From Oscillospiraceae bacterium (GTDB lineage: Bacteria; Bacillota; Clostridia; Oscillospirales; Oscillospiraceae): 33,042 nucleotides of DNA. The DNA lies in assembly GCA_015067565.1 (NCBI GenBank), contig SVMF01000023.1, forward strand, positions 1 to 33,042. Reading direction: 5' to 3'. Each line of letters begins with the position of its first letter. Within the stretch, counting starts at the first letter, position 1. Under the pieces are notes generated by a model. The model was not told the DNA's origin and searched no databases. It saw nothing but the letters and a program-made list of their open reading frames with translations. Both the position numbers and the translations under genes were made by a program. This document shows positions 14,146 to 23,250 of the stretch, one piece after another.

Positions 14146-16644
14146 ATGGCTACAAAGAAACCCACAAGCAAAAAGGCTGCACAAAAAGAGCAACAAAACC
14201 GTCGCGAACTGATTGGCCTGCTGTTCTTTGCGCTGGGCATCTTTGCATTTCTGTGCTGCTTCAACACAGATGCATTCTTGCTCAAGCCTTGCGCAGCCTT
14301 TATCGGCGGTATGTTCGGACAGCTTGGACGATACATGATGCCTGCGCTTTTGATCTACACCGGTATCATTCTGTTTGCCAGCCGTGGCGAGCCAATCCGG
14401 CTTCGACTGACAGCGATCGTGACGACCGCGGTGCTGATTTTCTCGGTTGTACATCTGATCATCATGCTTTTGGGCAGCGATGATGCCGGAACAAACCTCG
14501 GCAAACTCTACGAGGGCGGAAAAAACTGGTCCACAGGTGGCTTGATTCCGGGATTTTTAGCCGGCTTGCTCGCCAAGGCGCTGGGCAATGTCGGTGCACT
14601 GATCGTTGTTGTACTGATGGTTCTGATTTGCGGACTTTACGCATTCGGCATGAGCATCAACGGCATGATCAATGCCTCGAAGAAAGTTCCTCAAAAGCAG
14701 AAGGAACCCAAGCAGGGAACGAAGGAAGAACGGCTGGTCAATCATCTCGTTGAAAAGCATCAGGTGCGTCAGGAGCGTAAGCAGGCTCGACGCAATCTGG
14801 ACATCCCGATTGATGACGAGCCGAAGCCTAAGCAGACGAAGAAAACGGTTGCGGCCGATTTGATCGAGGAACCGAAGAAGGAAGAGCCGATCGAGACAAA
14901 GAAAAAGACGCGTGAGCCGGAAAGATACGAACCGGAAGAGGCTCCCATCGATGAGATCGAGCTGGATGATCCCACCATGACGATTAAGACTCCGATCGTT
15001 GAGGATGCTCCTGCCAAGGTTGAGCCTCCGGTAAAAGAGCCTGCCGTCGCTGAAAATTCCTTTGAAAAAATGAAGCGTGGCGAGGCAGAGCAGCATGCCG
15101 AGGAGATATCCGAGGAGATTGCCAAGAATACGGAGACTGTGCAGAAGGAATATAGCTATCCCTCCATTCAGCTTTTGGCGAAGCCCACTGGCGCAGGTAA
15201 TGACGGAATCGATGAAATGCGTGAGAGCACGAAGCGATTGGCAGATGCGCTTTCCAGCTTTGGTGTCGAGCCGCACATCGTCAATGTGATCCGTGGCCCA
15301 TCCATTACACGCTACGAGCTGGAGCTTGACCGTGGTGTGAAGCTGTCGAGAATTACCAACCTGGCAGATGATATCGCTTTGGCTTTGGGTGCATCGGGGG
15401 TCAGAATTTCCGCTATTCCCGATCGGATGTCCGTTGTGGGAATAGAGGTGCCCAATAAGTCGGTCAATAAGGTTTTTGCAAGAGATGTCATTGGCTCTAA
15501 AAACTTCCTCGAGAGCAAGTCGAAGGTCTCATTTGCTGTCGGTAAGGACATTGCAGGCAACTGCATCGTCGGCGATATTGCAAAGTTGCCGCATATGCTC
15601 ATTGCAGGTACGACGGGTTCAGGTAAATCCGTTTGTACCAACACGCTGATCGTTTCGCTTTTATACAAGGCCAAGCCTGAGGAGGTTCGCCTCATCATGG
15701 TCGACCCGAAGATGGTTGAACTTGGTGTCTACAACGGTATTCCGCATCTGCTGATCCCGGTCGTTACCGATCCGAGAAAGGCCGCCGGTGCGCTGCAGTG
15801 GACGGTGACGGAGATGATGCGCCGCTATCGCCTGATGAGCGAGTTGGGTGTGCGTGATTTGGAGTCTTACAACAAGGCGATCGCACATGATCCGGACGAG
15901 AAGAAGATGCCGCAGATCGTTGTTGTCATCGATGAGCTGGCTGATCTGATGCTTGTAGCGGCCAAGGAAGTCGAAGAATCCATCTGCCGCATTGCACAGA
16001 TGGGCCGTGCTTCGGGTATCCATCTGGTCATTGCAACGCAGCGTCCGTCTGCCGATGTCATTACCGGTCTTATGAAGGCAAACATCCCCTCGAGAATCGC
16101 TTTTGCAGTCTCGTCTGCGATGGAATCGAGAATCATTTTGGACACCGCCGGTGCAGAAAAGCTCGTCGGAAAGGGCGATATGCTCTTTGCTCCCCTTGGC
16201 CAAGGAAAGCCGAAGCGTGTGCAAGGCTGCTTCATCGACGATAACGAAGTCCAGGCGGTCGTCAATGCTGTTAAATCGCAAGCAGGCAGTGACTATTCCA
16301 ATGATATTATCGAACAGATCGAAAAGAGTGCCGAGCAGAGTGGGAAGCGAAACACTGCAGAGAGCGCACCGAGCGCACCTGACAAAGATGGAGATGAGCT
16401 TCTACCTGCAGCTGTTGAGGTCATTTTTGAAACCGGACAGGCTTCCGCTTCGATGCTTCAACGCCGCCTGAAACTCGGCTATGCCCGTGCGGCCCGTATC
16501 GTCGATGAGCTGCAAGAGCGTGGGATTGTCGGCCCGTTTGAGGGGGCGAAACCCCGTCAGCTGTTGATCACCAGAGAGCAGTGGGAACAGATGCAAAACG
16601 GTACTTACGATGAAAATCCCCCCGTGGAGGAGGAAATCCCCTGA
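14146..16644 (+). CDS. ftsK: DNA translocase FtsK/SpoIIIE
   Basis: The protein has 832 residues. The N-terminal region (about 20-185) holds four to five membrane helices that anchor it at the septum. A Lys/Glu/Pro-rich linker (about 185-330) leads to the motor: alpha/beta RecA-like domains with Walker A GTTGSGKS (488-495, Lys494), Walker B VVVIDELADLM, and the ATQRPSADVITG and SRIAFAVSSAMESR blocks. The C-terminal gamma winged helix (about 755-815, ASMLQRRLKLGYARAARI) reads the KOPS/SRS DNA polarity sites. It pumps chromosomal DNA through the division or sporulation septum. The start follows AAGGAGG at ideal distance. Sequence alone does not separate a vegetative FtsK from a sporulation SpoIIIE; the tepA neighbourhood and a sporulating host favour SpoIIIE function. 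Confidence 0.96.
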   Translation: MATKKPTSKKAAQKEQQNRRELIGLLFFALGIFAFLCCFNTDAFLLKPCAAFIGGMFGQLGRYMMPALLIYTGIILFASRGEPIRLRLTAIVTTAVLIFSVVHLIIMLLGSDDAGTNLGKLYEGGKNWSTGGLIPGFLAGLLAKALGNVGALIVVVLMVLICGLYAFGMSINGMINASKKVPQKQKEPKQGTKEERLVNHLVEKHQVRQERKQARRNLDIPIDDEPKPKQTKKTVAADLIEEPKKEEPIETKKKTREPERYEPEEAPIDEIELDDPTMTIKTPIVEDAPAKVEPPVKEPAVAENSFEKMKRGEAEQHAEEISEEIAKNTETVQKEYSYPSIQLLAKPTGAGNDGIDEMRESTKRLADALSSFGVEPHIVNVIRGPSITRYELELDRGVKLSRITNLADDIALALGASGVRISAIPDRMSVVGIEVPNKSVNKVFARDVIGSKNFLESKSKVSFAVGKDIAGNCIVGDIAKLPHMLIAGTTGSGKSVCTNTLIVSLLYKAKPEEVRLIMVDPKMVELGVYNGIPHLLIPVVTDPRKAAGALQWTVTEMMRRYRLMSELGVRDLESYNKAIAHDPDEKKMPQIVVVIDELADLMLVAAKEVEESICRIAQMGRASGIHLVIATQRPSADVITGLMKANIPSRIAFAVSSAMESRIILDTAGAEKLVGKGDMLFAPLGQGKPKRVQGCFIDDNEVQAVVNAVKSQAGSDYSNDIIEQIEKSAEQSGKRNTAESAPSAPDKDGDELLPAAVEVIFETGQASASMLQRRLKLGYARAARIVDELQERGIVGPFEGAKPRQLLITREQWEQMQNGTYDENPPVEEEIP

Positions 16645-16721
16645 TTGTAACCGTCTATGACGGCTGCAAAATATAAATTGCGTTGCATCCGAGTCGCTCG
16701 GAGCGACAGCAGGAGGTAACA
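16645..16721 (+). promoter_or_regulatory. Short leader with two hairpins before the ECF S-component gene
   Basis: The 77-base gap contains CCGTC-TAT-GACGG (16651-16663) and GTCGCTC-G-GAGCGAC (16693-16707). The second ends only a few bases before AGGAGG (16711-16716). No terminator or recognised riboswitch core was found, and no clear promoter is visible, so co-transcription with ftsK is likely. Confidence 0.35.
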
Positions 16722-17303
16722 ATGAAACAAAGAAGTCGTAAAAATCTGCAGGCAAAGATCCGTTATATGGCGGGAGTTGCGATACTGAGCGCAATTGTTG
16801 TGGTATTGCAGCTTTTGGGCAGCTTTATCAGGCTCGGACCGGTGTCGATTTGTCTGGTATTGGTGCCGATCGTCGTTGGAGCAGCAGCATATGGTCCCGG
16901 AGCTGGCGGTATTTTGGGTGCGGTATTTAGTATTGTAGTGCTCTGTCAACCGGATACATCCTTCTTCTATGGAATTTCTGTGCCGGGAACGGTGCTTACA
17001 GTTCTGACCAAGGGAATTCTCGGTGGTTGGCTCAGTGGTTTGGCGTACAGAACACTTTGCGCAAAGAATGCATATTTGGCATCTGTTGTGGCTGCAATTA
17101 TTTGCCCCATTGTCAATACCGGAATTTTCTTCTTGGGTTGTTTGCTCTTTTTCTGGGACGGAATTGCCGAAGCGTTTGGCGGTGATGTGATGCACGTTAT
17201 TATTACCGTAATGATTGGCATAAACTTCTTGGCGGAATTTGCTGTAAATATTATCATCAGTCCGTCTATTCCGAGCATTTTACGCGCAAGTCGGAATGCA
17301 TAG
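16722..17303 (+). CDS. ECF transporter S component (substrate unknown)
   Basis: A 193-residue integral membrane protein with about six hydrophobic helices and a basic N-terminus (MKQRSRKNLQAKIRYMA). The LVLVPIVVGAAAYGPGAGGILGAVFS stretch is the typical first-half pattern of ECF-type substrate-binding (S) subunits, which bind a vitamin or other small molecule and dock on a shared energising module. No ECF A or T genes are in the window, so it would use modules encoded elsewhere (group II). I cannot name the ligand. The ATG at 16722 has AGGAGG 5 bases upstream; a longer frame from TTG 16683 lacks a site. Confidence 0.8.
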   Translation: MKQRSRKNLQAKIRYMAGVAILSAIVVVLQLLGSFIRLGPVSICLVLVPIVVGAAAYGPGAGGILGAVFSIVVLCQPDTSFFYGISVPGTVLTVLTKGILGGWLSGLAYRTLCAKNAYLASVVAAIICPIVNTGIFFLGCLLFFWDGIAEAFGGDVMHVIITVMIGINFLAEFAVNIIISPSIPSILRASRNA

Positions 17304-17365
17304 ATCTCAAAGGGAATACATGATTGAGTAGCAAGGAGCACGAATGCTCGATACCTTACTTGCAA

Positions 17366-17402
17366 ACAATCCGGGATCGACTTCGGCCGATCCCGGATTG
17401 TT
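17366..17402 (+). terminator. Likely terminator of the ECF S-component gene
   Basis: AACAATCCGGGATCG and its exact complement form a 15-bp stem closed by ACTTCGG. The following T run is short (TTGT), so termination may be imperfect. Confidence 0.65.
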
Positions 17403-17554
17403 GTATCCACTAAAATGTTACGCATACCTTGTGGTGACGGACGACTCCGTCCGTCTCGGTAGCGGATTTTTATGCCGTTCTGTAGCGCACGGCTTCACAG
17501 ACACACCCTCGTTGGGTTACGATATGTCGTAACAGTGTGTCTCGTCCAAAAGAG

Positions 17555-17592
17555 AACCCCCGAGGTGGAGCAGAGGCTCCACCTCGGGGGTT
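17555..17592 (-). terminator. Terminator of the large PI-PLC-domain gene
   Basis: AACCCCCGAGGTGGAG pairs perfectly with CTCCACCTCGGGGGTT around a 6-base loop, 7 bases past the stop codon at 17600-17602. On the minus strand it is followed by CTCTTTTGG. Confidence 0.88.
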
Positions 17593-17599
17593 GTGTGGT

Positions 17600-20500
17600 T
17601 TATTGGGTTGCCATGTAGGCAGCAACGGCATCACCATAGGTGAGCATTGCGTTGACCAGATCGATCTGGCCTGCGTCGGTGCTCGTTGCACGAGTCTTTG
17701 CAACATAGCTCTCAACGCTCCAGGTCACAGTGTCCGTGATGGCAGTGTCGCCGTCGTACAGCGTGACGGTGATGAGTCTTCTCATCTGCTTTGCGCCGAC
17801 ATCGTCAAAGTCTGCTGCAATCATGACGGGGTTGAGGTTGTAAGCAGGCAGCTCCTTGATAACAGTGCCGTCAAGTGCGTCCTTGACAACGAACTTCATG
17901 TTTGCAAGGTTTGCACCGGGCTTCAGGTGCGACAGCGTCAGGGTGACTCTTGCCTTCAGAACGACGCTGGTGTTCAGGGTGCCGAGGCCGCCCTCTGCCT
18001 TGGAGCTGTCAACTGCTTCCGGAGTCTCCATGGTAGCATAAGCCATGTGAGCTTCGGTCAGGTCAGCGTCAACCAGGTTCTCAGTGTCGTACTGGAAGTA
18101 GGTCTGCGCCACTGCGCCGTAGCGGAGCATGTCGACATACATCGTCTTCTTCTCCGGAGTCGAGGTTGCAAGGTCCAGACCTCTGAGCAGATAATCCTTA
18201 ACAGAGTCGGTCTGCGTCGGGCCGTAGAAGATGTTGCCTTCTGCGTCCACGCAGTACAGGGTTGCTCTGATTTCGTCGCCCATTTCCTTTGCGGTCAGGC
18301 CGGTGAAGCTTGCATTGTGCAGGAAAGGATTTGTTGCATTGGGCATCGGGGTCAGGGCAGTCTGGCCTTCGCCGTAGCCGAAGGTAACGGTCTTGGGCTC
18401 TGCGCCGACCATATCCTTCTCGACAACGAGGTAGAAGCTCTCATACTTTCCAACGAGTGCGTTGGGTACGGTGAAGGCTACGCTCATTTCCGCACCGACA
18501 ACGATGCTCATGCTCGGCTTGAGCGTCTCGACGAATTCCACGGTAGGTTCGCTGGACTCGATTGCGCCACAGAGGCAGACGCCATCGGTAAAGCTATGGT
18601 CTTCCTCAGTGCTCTCGCCGCACTTTGAACAGGTGTGGGAATGATTTTTGCCGATGTTGATGTATTCATAGCTGTGACCGCTTGCCGGAAGTACAACATA
18701 GAACGGAGGAAGCTGATACATACAATCTTCGGCCGTGAACATTAGAGCGCATTGTGTGCACTTATAGTGCTCATAATAGCCCTCTTCCGTGCAGGTGGGT
18801 TTGGTGTCGGGGACATAGACTGGGGTATGGTTTGCCTCTCCCAGGAATTCGGTGCGCTCTACCTTGCATACTTCGCAGGTATGCACCAATGTGCCACCTG
18901 CACTGCAGGCTCCTGTGCCGATGAGGCTTTCTTTCCAGCTGTGCAGAGCGCTCTCAGTGTGCCCGCAGAGGCTGCAGATTCCGCTGTGCGAATCGCCCAG
19001 GTCGGTAAATTCGATGCTGTGTCCGCCACCTTCTACCTCGTCGGTGATGATGGTCTCTTCACAGTTGTAGCAGTAGAGCTTGGTGTAACCGGGAGAAACA
19101 CAGGTTGGTTCCACGACAGTGTATTCATAGTCGTGTCCTGTCGCATTGGTGAAGTCTTCGACATACGCTTCGGTGCAGAGCGTGCAGTAGTAGCGTGTGT
19201 AGCCGTCTTCGGTGCAGGTCGGCTCGACAAGCTCGACGATGTAGTCATGACCGAAGGCTTCAATTACATCGACGCTGAGAATTTCACCGCAGACGCGGCA
19301 CGATGTAACGCTTTCGCCATCGTGTATGCAATTGGGTTCTTCCGTGATTTCGGTAATTTCTTCATGGGATGCGTAGATCTCTTCGGTATAGCTTTCGTCA
19401 CAGTTTTCACAGGTGAAGGTTTTGATGCCAATGGTAGTGCAGGTGGCCGGGGTTGTGATCACACCATCGTCAAAGTGATGTCCGGTTGCAGGAACTGCGT
19501 TGTTATCAAAGCTGACGCCGCAAACTTTGCACAGATAGTGGCTGATGCCGCCTTCTGTACAAGTGGGGGGATCGACGGTGATCTCGTAATTGTGGCCGAG
19601 TGCGGGACGGTCATTGCCGATATGGCTGAAGCCGCAGGTCTTGCAGGTATAAGTTGTGTAACCGGGGCGCATACAGTCGGGTTCCACTTCGACGCTTTCA
19701 TAGTTGTGACCGAGCGCCGGCACCTCGTTTACGGTTTCCTTGTAATTGCAGCGCGAACAGGAAAGGCCGGTAAAGCCGATTTCGGTGCAGGTTGCTTCAA
19801 CAGTTACGGAGTTGAGGCTGTGACCCAGAGCATCCGTCTGCGCATCGACATAGCTGTCAAAGCAGCGTGTGCAGGTGTTTGTGGTGAAACCGCCATCTGT
19901 GCAGGTGGGGGAGGTGACGACGGCATCATAGCTGTGACCAAGGGCCGCAACATGAGAATGGATGCTGACATTTTGACAAACGGTGCATGTCGAGGTGGTA
20001 TAGCCGCCCTCCAGACAGTTGGCTTGTGTTACGACATCGTTGTTACTGTGACCATTGGCCGGTACATAGCTCCCGATGTAATGGTCGCCGCAGACGCTAC
20101 ACAAAAAAGTGGTAAAGCCTTCTTCGGTACAAGTCGGCGCGGTAACTTCACCGTCGTAGCTGTGGCCGAGGGCATCGACATACTGATCATCGTAGCTAAA
20201 GCCGCAGACGAAGCAGTAGAACGTTGTGTAGCCGAGGGTGTCGCAGGTCGGATCAGTTACATCGGTACTGTAGCTGTGGCCCAAAGCCAGTACATAGGTA
20301 TCCTCGGTCACGTGGCCGCAGACGGTGCAGGTGTGGGTGGTAAAGCCGAACTCGTCGCAGGTTGGTGGTGTGATAACGGAGGTATAGCTGTGGCCGAGCG
20401 CAGGGATTGGTGTGGAGCTGACGGTCTGGCCGCACTTGTTACACACAATATCTGTGCTGCCTTCCTGAGTGCAGGTCGGAGCGGTCGTAGCGGTGCTTGT

Positions 20501-23143
20501 CTGCGTGTGGTAGCATTCAAAGATGGTTGTGTAGCGTGCGTTATCCAGCGAAACGGCAGTTTGCACGTACATATGGATTCCGGCCTGATCTTGTGTGGCA
20601 TAGCAGGTGAAACGGTTGTAGGTGGAGTTAAAGCGCATGATGTTATGCGTGCTGCTACCCTGTGCCACAAAGTTCATCTGGCTGGTGGTTGAGTTTCGGC
20701 TGAGCGTCCACGAACCGTCAGCAGAGAGGGTCTGCGAGGATTTGAGCTCATTGGCTGTGGAGGATGAGGCATAGAGATAGCCGTTTTGATCCTTAAAGGA
20801 GATGATACTTCCCTGCGATTCGCCGTTGACACCGAAGCCGAGCGTAAACAAAGCGACGTTTTCATTTCTAATGACAATGGTCGACTTGTCGTCACTTTTA
20901 TTGACAGCGACACCATCACGGTATGTGCTTCCTTGCACAGCGCCCATGGCGAAGTCCTGCTCGGCAGCGGTGATGATCACCGTGTCGCCGATGTAGAGCG
21001 TCTGCGTGCCGTCAAAGAGCGTGAAGGTACGGGTGATGCCTGTTACACCGTAGATGTACAGCGGATAGAGCGTGATATCCGATTTGGAGGTGTATGTATT
21101 GCCGGCGTAGTAAAGAGCTCTCGGGCCTTCGGCCGTGTTGTCGTATTGCTCGAGAACCCATCCGATAAATACCGCATCGGAAGGTGCTGCGAGCGGGAAA
21201 CCGCTCGGTTCGGGCAGTGTGAAGGTCGAAGCGTAGATGGAAGGGATCTCGTCGACACCCTCCGGTACGACAAAGGTGACATTGCACTTTTGCAGAATGT
21301 CTGTGTAGTTTCCAACATAGCTGTAACCGCAGGCCTTGCAGGTATACGTTGTGTAGCCTTGAGCGGTTTCCGTCGGGGGAGTGACGACTATGCTGTAGTC
21401 GTGTGGCAGCATTTCGGTCGTGTCACCTGTGTACTTGTAGCCGCAGATCGTGCAGGTATATGTGGTGTAGCCGCCACTTGTGCAGGTGGGAGCAGTTACG
21501 ACCTTCGTGTAGTTGTGCTCCATGGACGAATATTTGCGATTACTGTCGATGATGCGCGTGGCCAGCGACTTATCTGCAAAGTCAAGCATGACGATGCCCA
21601 TGCGACTGCCGACATTCCAGAACCCATTGTTGGCGACATCGGACAAAAGATAAGAATTCATCGTACGGGAACCGACCAACGGAGTTGTGACGGTGGCACT
21701 GGTCGCAATGCTGTTATAGTTGAAGACAAAGTCGTTTTTGCCGATCGTCGGAGGTGTTTGCGAATCGGTCGTGCCGAGCTTACCGTTGAGCTGCTTTGCG
21801 GTATTGAGGAATTGCAGCTTTTTGTTGTCGGTTGTGCAGGAGTAATCGTCCTGGATCCACACTCCACAGTCAGCAGCTGCTGCAGGCTGCGAGCTGTAGG
21901 TAATCTTCTGGGCAAAATGGAGGTTGTCGTTATAGTAATTGTCCCAGTTTCTCAGATCGGGGCCAAGATAGCTCCGATACGACGAGGCGGGAACCTCCAG
22001 TCGAGACATCACAACGATCTTGCCCCGAACATCGCCCAAGGTGGGAGAACTCTTTGACCAGTTGTACAGAATGCTCTCATAGCTGCTTAGAATAGATAGC
22101 GCCTTTGTGACGACACTGTCGTCGCCGTCATCCTTTTTGATCACGAAGATGATCGTCTCGGAAGGATATTTCGCAAGGAAAGCCTTTGCCTGCGAAAGAG
22201 CATAGCTAAGGGTCAGCGGTTTTCCCTTGTTTGCACCGTGCTCCTTATGGTAGCAGGTGACGATGCTGTGATTTAAGACGACCTCGTTGTTCTTCATACC
22301 AAGTCGTATGTCGAGCGCGCGGATGCCGCTCAGGAGCTGTTCATCCAGGAAAAGCTTCTGGCATCTTGCAACGGAAAGGTCACCGAGGGAAATATCGCCT
22401 GTGTTGGTTGCAGCAGAGTCGTGCGTACCGGGAATATTGATCATCGACAGCGGGGTACAGCTGGGGATCGAGTCCATCCACGAAACATCCACAGGCATAG
22501 CAGTTGTTGATTCGCGGCCGACAATATGGATGCGCCACGGGAAACCGCTGGCCGAGAGAACCGTATTGCAGCCGTCGGTTGCCCAGGAGGTTCCGTTGGA
22601 GAATCCCTCGGGAGCCAGATAGCGGGTGACTCCCTTCGATAAGGTGTAGTAGCTTGCGATGTAGAAGGTCTCGGGATCACCATCTTTGTTGTCGACAAGA
22701 TAGAACAGCTTGCTGATATCGTTCAGATCGCTGTCATTCCAGACATGGATATTCGCACCGACGTCGGTGGATTTTCCTTCAATATCCCAGAAATACAGAT
22801 TTGCGGTCGTTGAAGTGCTGACCTCTTCTTCGTAATGCGATGTGGCAAACGCATAGGAACCGTTTTCAGCTCTGCGTACCAGCCATTTGCTTGCTGAGCC
22901 GCCCTTCCACATATGCACATCTTCACCGATCAGGTCGCCACCGTTTTCACCGGACAGGGAAAAGTCGGTGTATTTGACCGTCGAGCCGTTGACATTCTTT
23001 GCAGGATAGATGCTGATGTAGTCGCCAAGCTGCAAATAATTTTGTACGGCCGTACTCGGCAGAGATACTGCGGATGCGGTCAGGGGAAGGCAGGAAAGGA
23101 TCAAAATGGCGAAGAGAAGCAGACAGATACATTTCTTTTTCAC
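17600..23143 (-). CDS. Giant secreted protein: PI-PLC-like domain plus CxxC repeats
   Basis: The protein has 1847 residues with a signal peptide (about 1-25). Residues 30-215 look like a ricin-type beta-trefoil lectin. Residues 220-525 form a PI-PLC X-like catalytic domain: His241-Asp242 in PGTHDS, Asp278 and Arg280 in ALDIRLG, and His292 in LNHS, with spacing like Bacillus PI-PLC. Two CxxC units follow (543-618), then an InlB-type B-repeat-like segment (about 619-695), a region of unknown type, about 17 more CxxC units (879-1525), and a C-terminal region with two related lobes (about 1610-1690 and 1777-1847), each having AK(E/Q)M, TLY and an ML-YG-A--Y helix. It may cleave phosphoinositides or glycosylphosphoinositol-like lipids outside the cell. 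The GTG start has AGGAG 7 bases upstream. Its last 68 residues are nearly repeated at 1-207. Confidence 0.9.
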   Translation of the reverse strand: MKKKCICLLLFAILILSCLPLTASAVSLPSTAVQNYLQLGDYISIYPAKNVNGSTVKYTDFSLSGENGGDLIGEDVHMWKGGSASKWLVRRAENGSYAFATSHYEEEVSTSTTANLYFWDIEGKSTDVGANIHVWNDSDLNDISKLFYLVDNKDGDPETFYIASYYTLSKGVTRYLAPEGFSNGTSWATDGCNTVLSASGFPWRIHIVGRESTTAMPVDVSWMDSIPSCTPLSMINIPGTHDSAATNTGDISLGDLSVARCQKLFLDEQLLSGIRALDIRLGMKNNEVVLNHSIVTCYHKEHGANKGKPLTLSYALSQAKAFLAKYPSETIIFVIKKDDGDDSVVTKALSILSSYESILYNWSKSSPTLGDVRGKIVVMSRLEVPASSYRSYLGPDLRNWDNYYNDNLHFAQKITYSSQPAAAADCGVWIQDDYSCTTDNKKLQFLNTAKQLNGKLGTTDSQTPPTIGKNDFVFNYNSIATSATVTTPLVGSRTMNSYLLSDVANNGFWNVGSRMGIVMLDFADKSLATRIIDSNRKYSSMEHNYTKVVTAPTCTSGGYTTYTCTICGYKYTGDTTEMLPHDYSIVVTPPTETAQGYTTYTCKACGYSYVGNYTDILQKCNVTFVVPEGVDEIPSIYASTFTLPEPSGFPLAAPSDAVFIGWVLEQYDNTAEGPRALYYAGNTYTSKSDITLYPLYIYGVTGITRTFTLFDGTQTLYIGDTVIITAAEQDFAMGAVQGSTYRDGVAVNKSDDKSTIVIRNENVALFTLGFGVNGESQGSIISFKDQNGYLYASSSTANELKSSQTLSADGSWTLSRNSTTSQMNFVAQGSSTHNIMRFNSTYNRFTCYATQDQAGIHMYVQTAVSLDNARYTTIFECYHTQTSTATTAPTCTQEGSTDIVCNKCGQTVSSTPIPALGHSYTSVITPPTCDEFGFTTHTCTVCGHVTEDTYVLALGHSYSTDVTDPTCDTLGYTTFYCFVCGFSYDDQYVDALGHSYDGEVTAPTCTEEGFTTFLCSVCGDHYIGSYVPANGHSNNDVVTQANCLEGGYTTSTCTVCQNVSIHSHVAALGHSYDAVVTSPTCTDGGFTTNTCTRCFDSYVDAQTDALGHSLNSVTVEATCTEIGFTGLSCSRCNYKETVNEVPALGHNYESVEVEPDCMRPGYTTYTCKTCGFSHIGNDRPALGHNYEITVDPPTCTEGGISHYLCKVCGVSFDNNAVPATGHHFDDGVITTPATCTTIGIKTFTCENCDESYTEEIYASHEEITEITEEPNCIHDGESVTSCRVCGEILSVDVIEAFGHDYIVELVEPTCTEDGYTRYYCTLCTEAYVEDFTNATGHDYEYTVVEPTCVSPGYTKLYCYNCEETIITDEVEGGGHSIEFTDLGDSHSGICSLCGHTESALHSWKESLIGTGACSAGGTLVHTCEVCKVERTEFLGEANHTPVYVPDTKPTCTEEGYYEHYKCTQCALMFTAEDCMYQLPPFYVVLPASGHSYEYINIGKNHSHTCSKCGESTEEDHSFTDGVCLCGAIESSEPTVEFVETLKPSMSIVVGAEMSVAFTVPNALVGKYESFYLVVEKDMVGAEPKTVTFGYGEGQTALTPMPNATNPFLHNASFTGLTAKEMGDEIRATLYCVDAEGNIFYGPTQTDSVKDYLLRGLDLATSTPEKKTMYVDMLRYGAVAQTYFQYDTENLVDADLTEAHMAYATMETPEAVDSSKAEGGLGTLNTSVVLKARVTLTLSHLKPGANLANMKFVVKDALDGTVIKELPAYNLNPVMIAADFDDVGAKQMRRLITVTLYDGDTAITDTVTWSVESYVAKTRATSTDAGQIDLVNAMLTYGDAVAAYMATQ
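18569..20509 (-). repeat. Array of about 17 tandem ~38-residue CxxC units (protein repeats)
   Basis: Residues 879-1525 of the large protein. A typical unit reads H-S-Y, then PTC, GYTT, TCxxCG and ends ALG, giving C-x9-C-x2-C-x13-H with the His opening the next unit. Units differ strongly in sequence, so they are old duplications. The last four are irregular in length. Three Cys and one His per unit could bind zinc or form disulfides. Confidence 0.9.
21290..21517 (-). repeat. Two CxxC units directly after the PI-PLC-like domain
   Basis: Residues 543-580 and 581-618 of the large protein follow the same 38-residue pattern as the main array. The second has lost the first Cys (PTET for PTCT). Confidence 0.85.
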
Positions 23144-23177
23144 AAAACCACTCCTTTATTGCTTTGAATTACTAAAG

Positions 23178-23206
23178 ATTGTAGCATATACAAAATAAAA
23201 TATCAA
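23178..23206 (-). promoter_or_regulatory. Promoter of the large PI-PLC-domain gene
   Basis: On the minus strand, TTGATA (23201-23206) and TACAAT (23178-23183) are 17 bases apart, about 35 bases before the GTG start. It lies after the terminator of the upstream operon, so the gene is transcribed on its own. Confidence 0.75.
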
Positions 23207-23220
23207 TCATTATTTATAGA

Positions 23221-23250
23221 AATTCCCGATGTAATTTTACATCGGGAATA
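23221..23250 (-). terminator. Terminator overlapping the end of the DUF1624 gene
   Basis: ATTCCCGATGTAA (23222-23234) and TTACATCGGGAAT (23237-23249) form a 13-bp perfect stem. The TAA stop codon of the DUF1624 gene (23237-23239) is part of the stem. On the minus strand it is followed by TTTCTATAAAT. Confidence 0.82.

Larger units (their letters stand above)
17304..17599. other. Hairpin-rich intergenic stretch between convergent genes
   Basis: No gene is supported in these 296 bases. They hold six successive stem-loops: 17331-17363 (nested), 17366-17402, 17436-17455, 17474-17493, 17499-17542 (nested) and 17555-17592. The second and the last look like terminators for the two converging genes. 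The four others have no assigned role. Confidence 0.6.

Noticed and set aside
16645-16721. Riboswitch before the ECF S-component gene
   Set aside because: Two short hairpins are present but no conserved riboswitch core could be recognised in 77 bases, and there is no terminator or promoter.
18569-20509. CRISPR-like spacing of repeats
   Set aside because: Repeats are protein-level units of about 114 bases in frame with a long gene, and the units differ in DNA sequence. No cas genes are present.
18752-20692. 646-codon open frame on the plus strand opposite the PI-PLC gene
   Set aside because: It lies entirely inside the minus-strand gene, and its repetitive composition mirrors the CxxC repeats read backwards. 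There is no ribosome binding site or recognisable domain.
20786-22057. 423-codon plus-strand open frame
   Set aside because: It is antisense to the same gene, where signal peptide, catalytic motifs and repeats fix the minus strand as coding.
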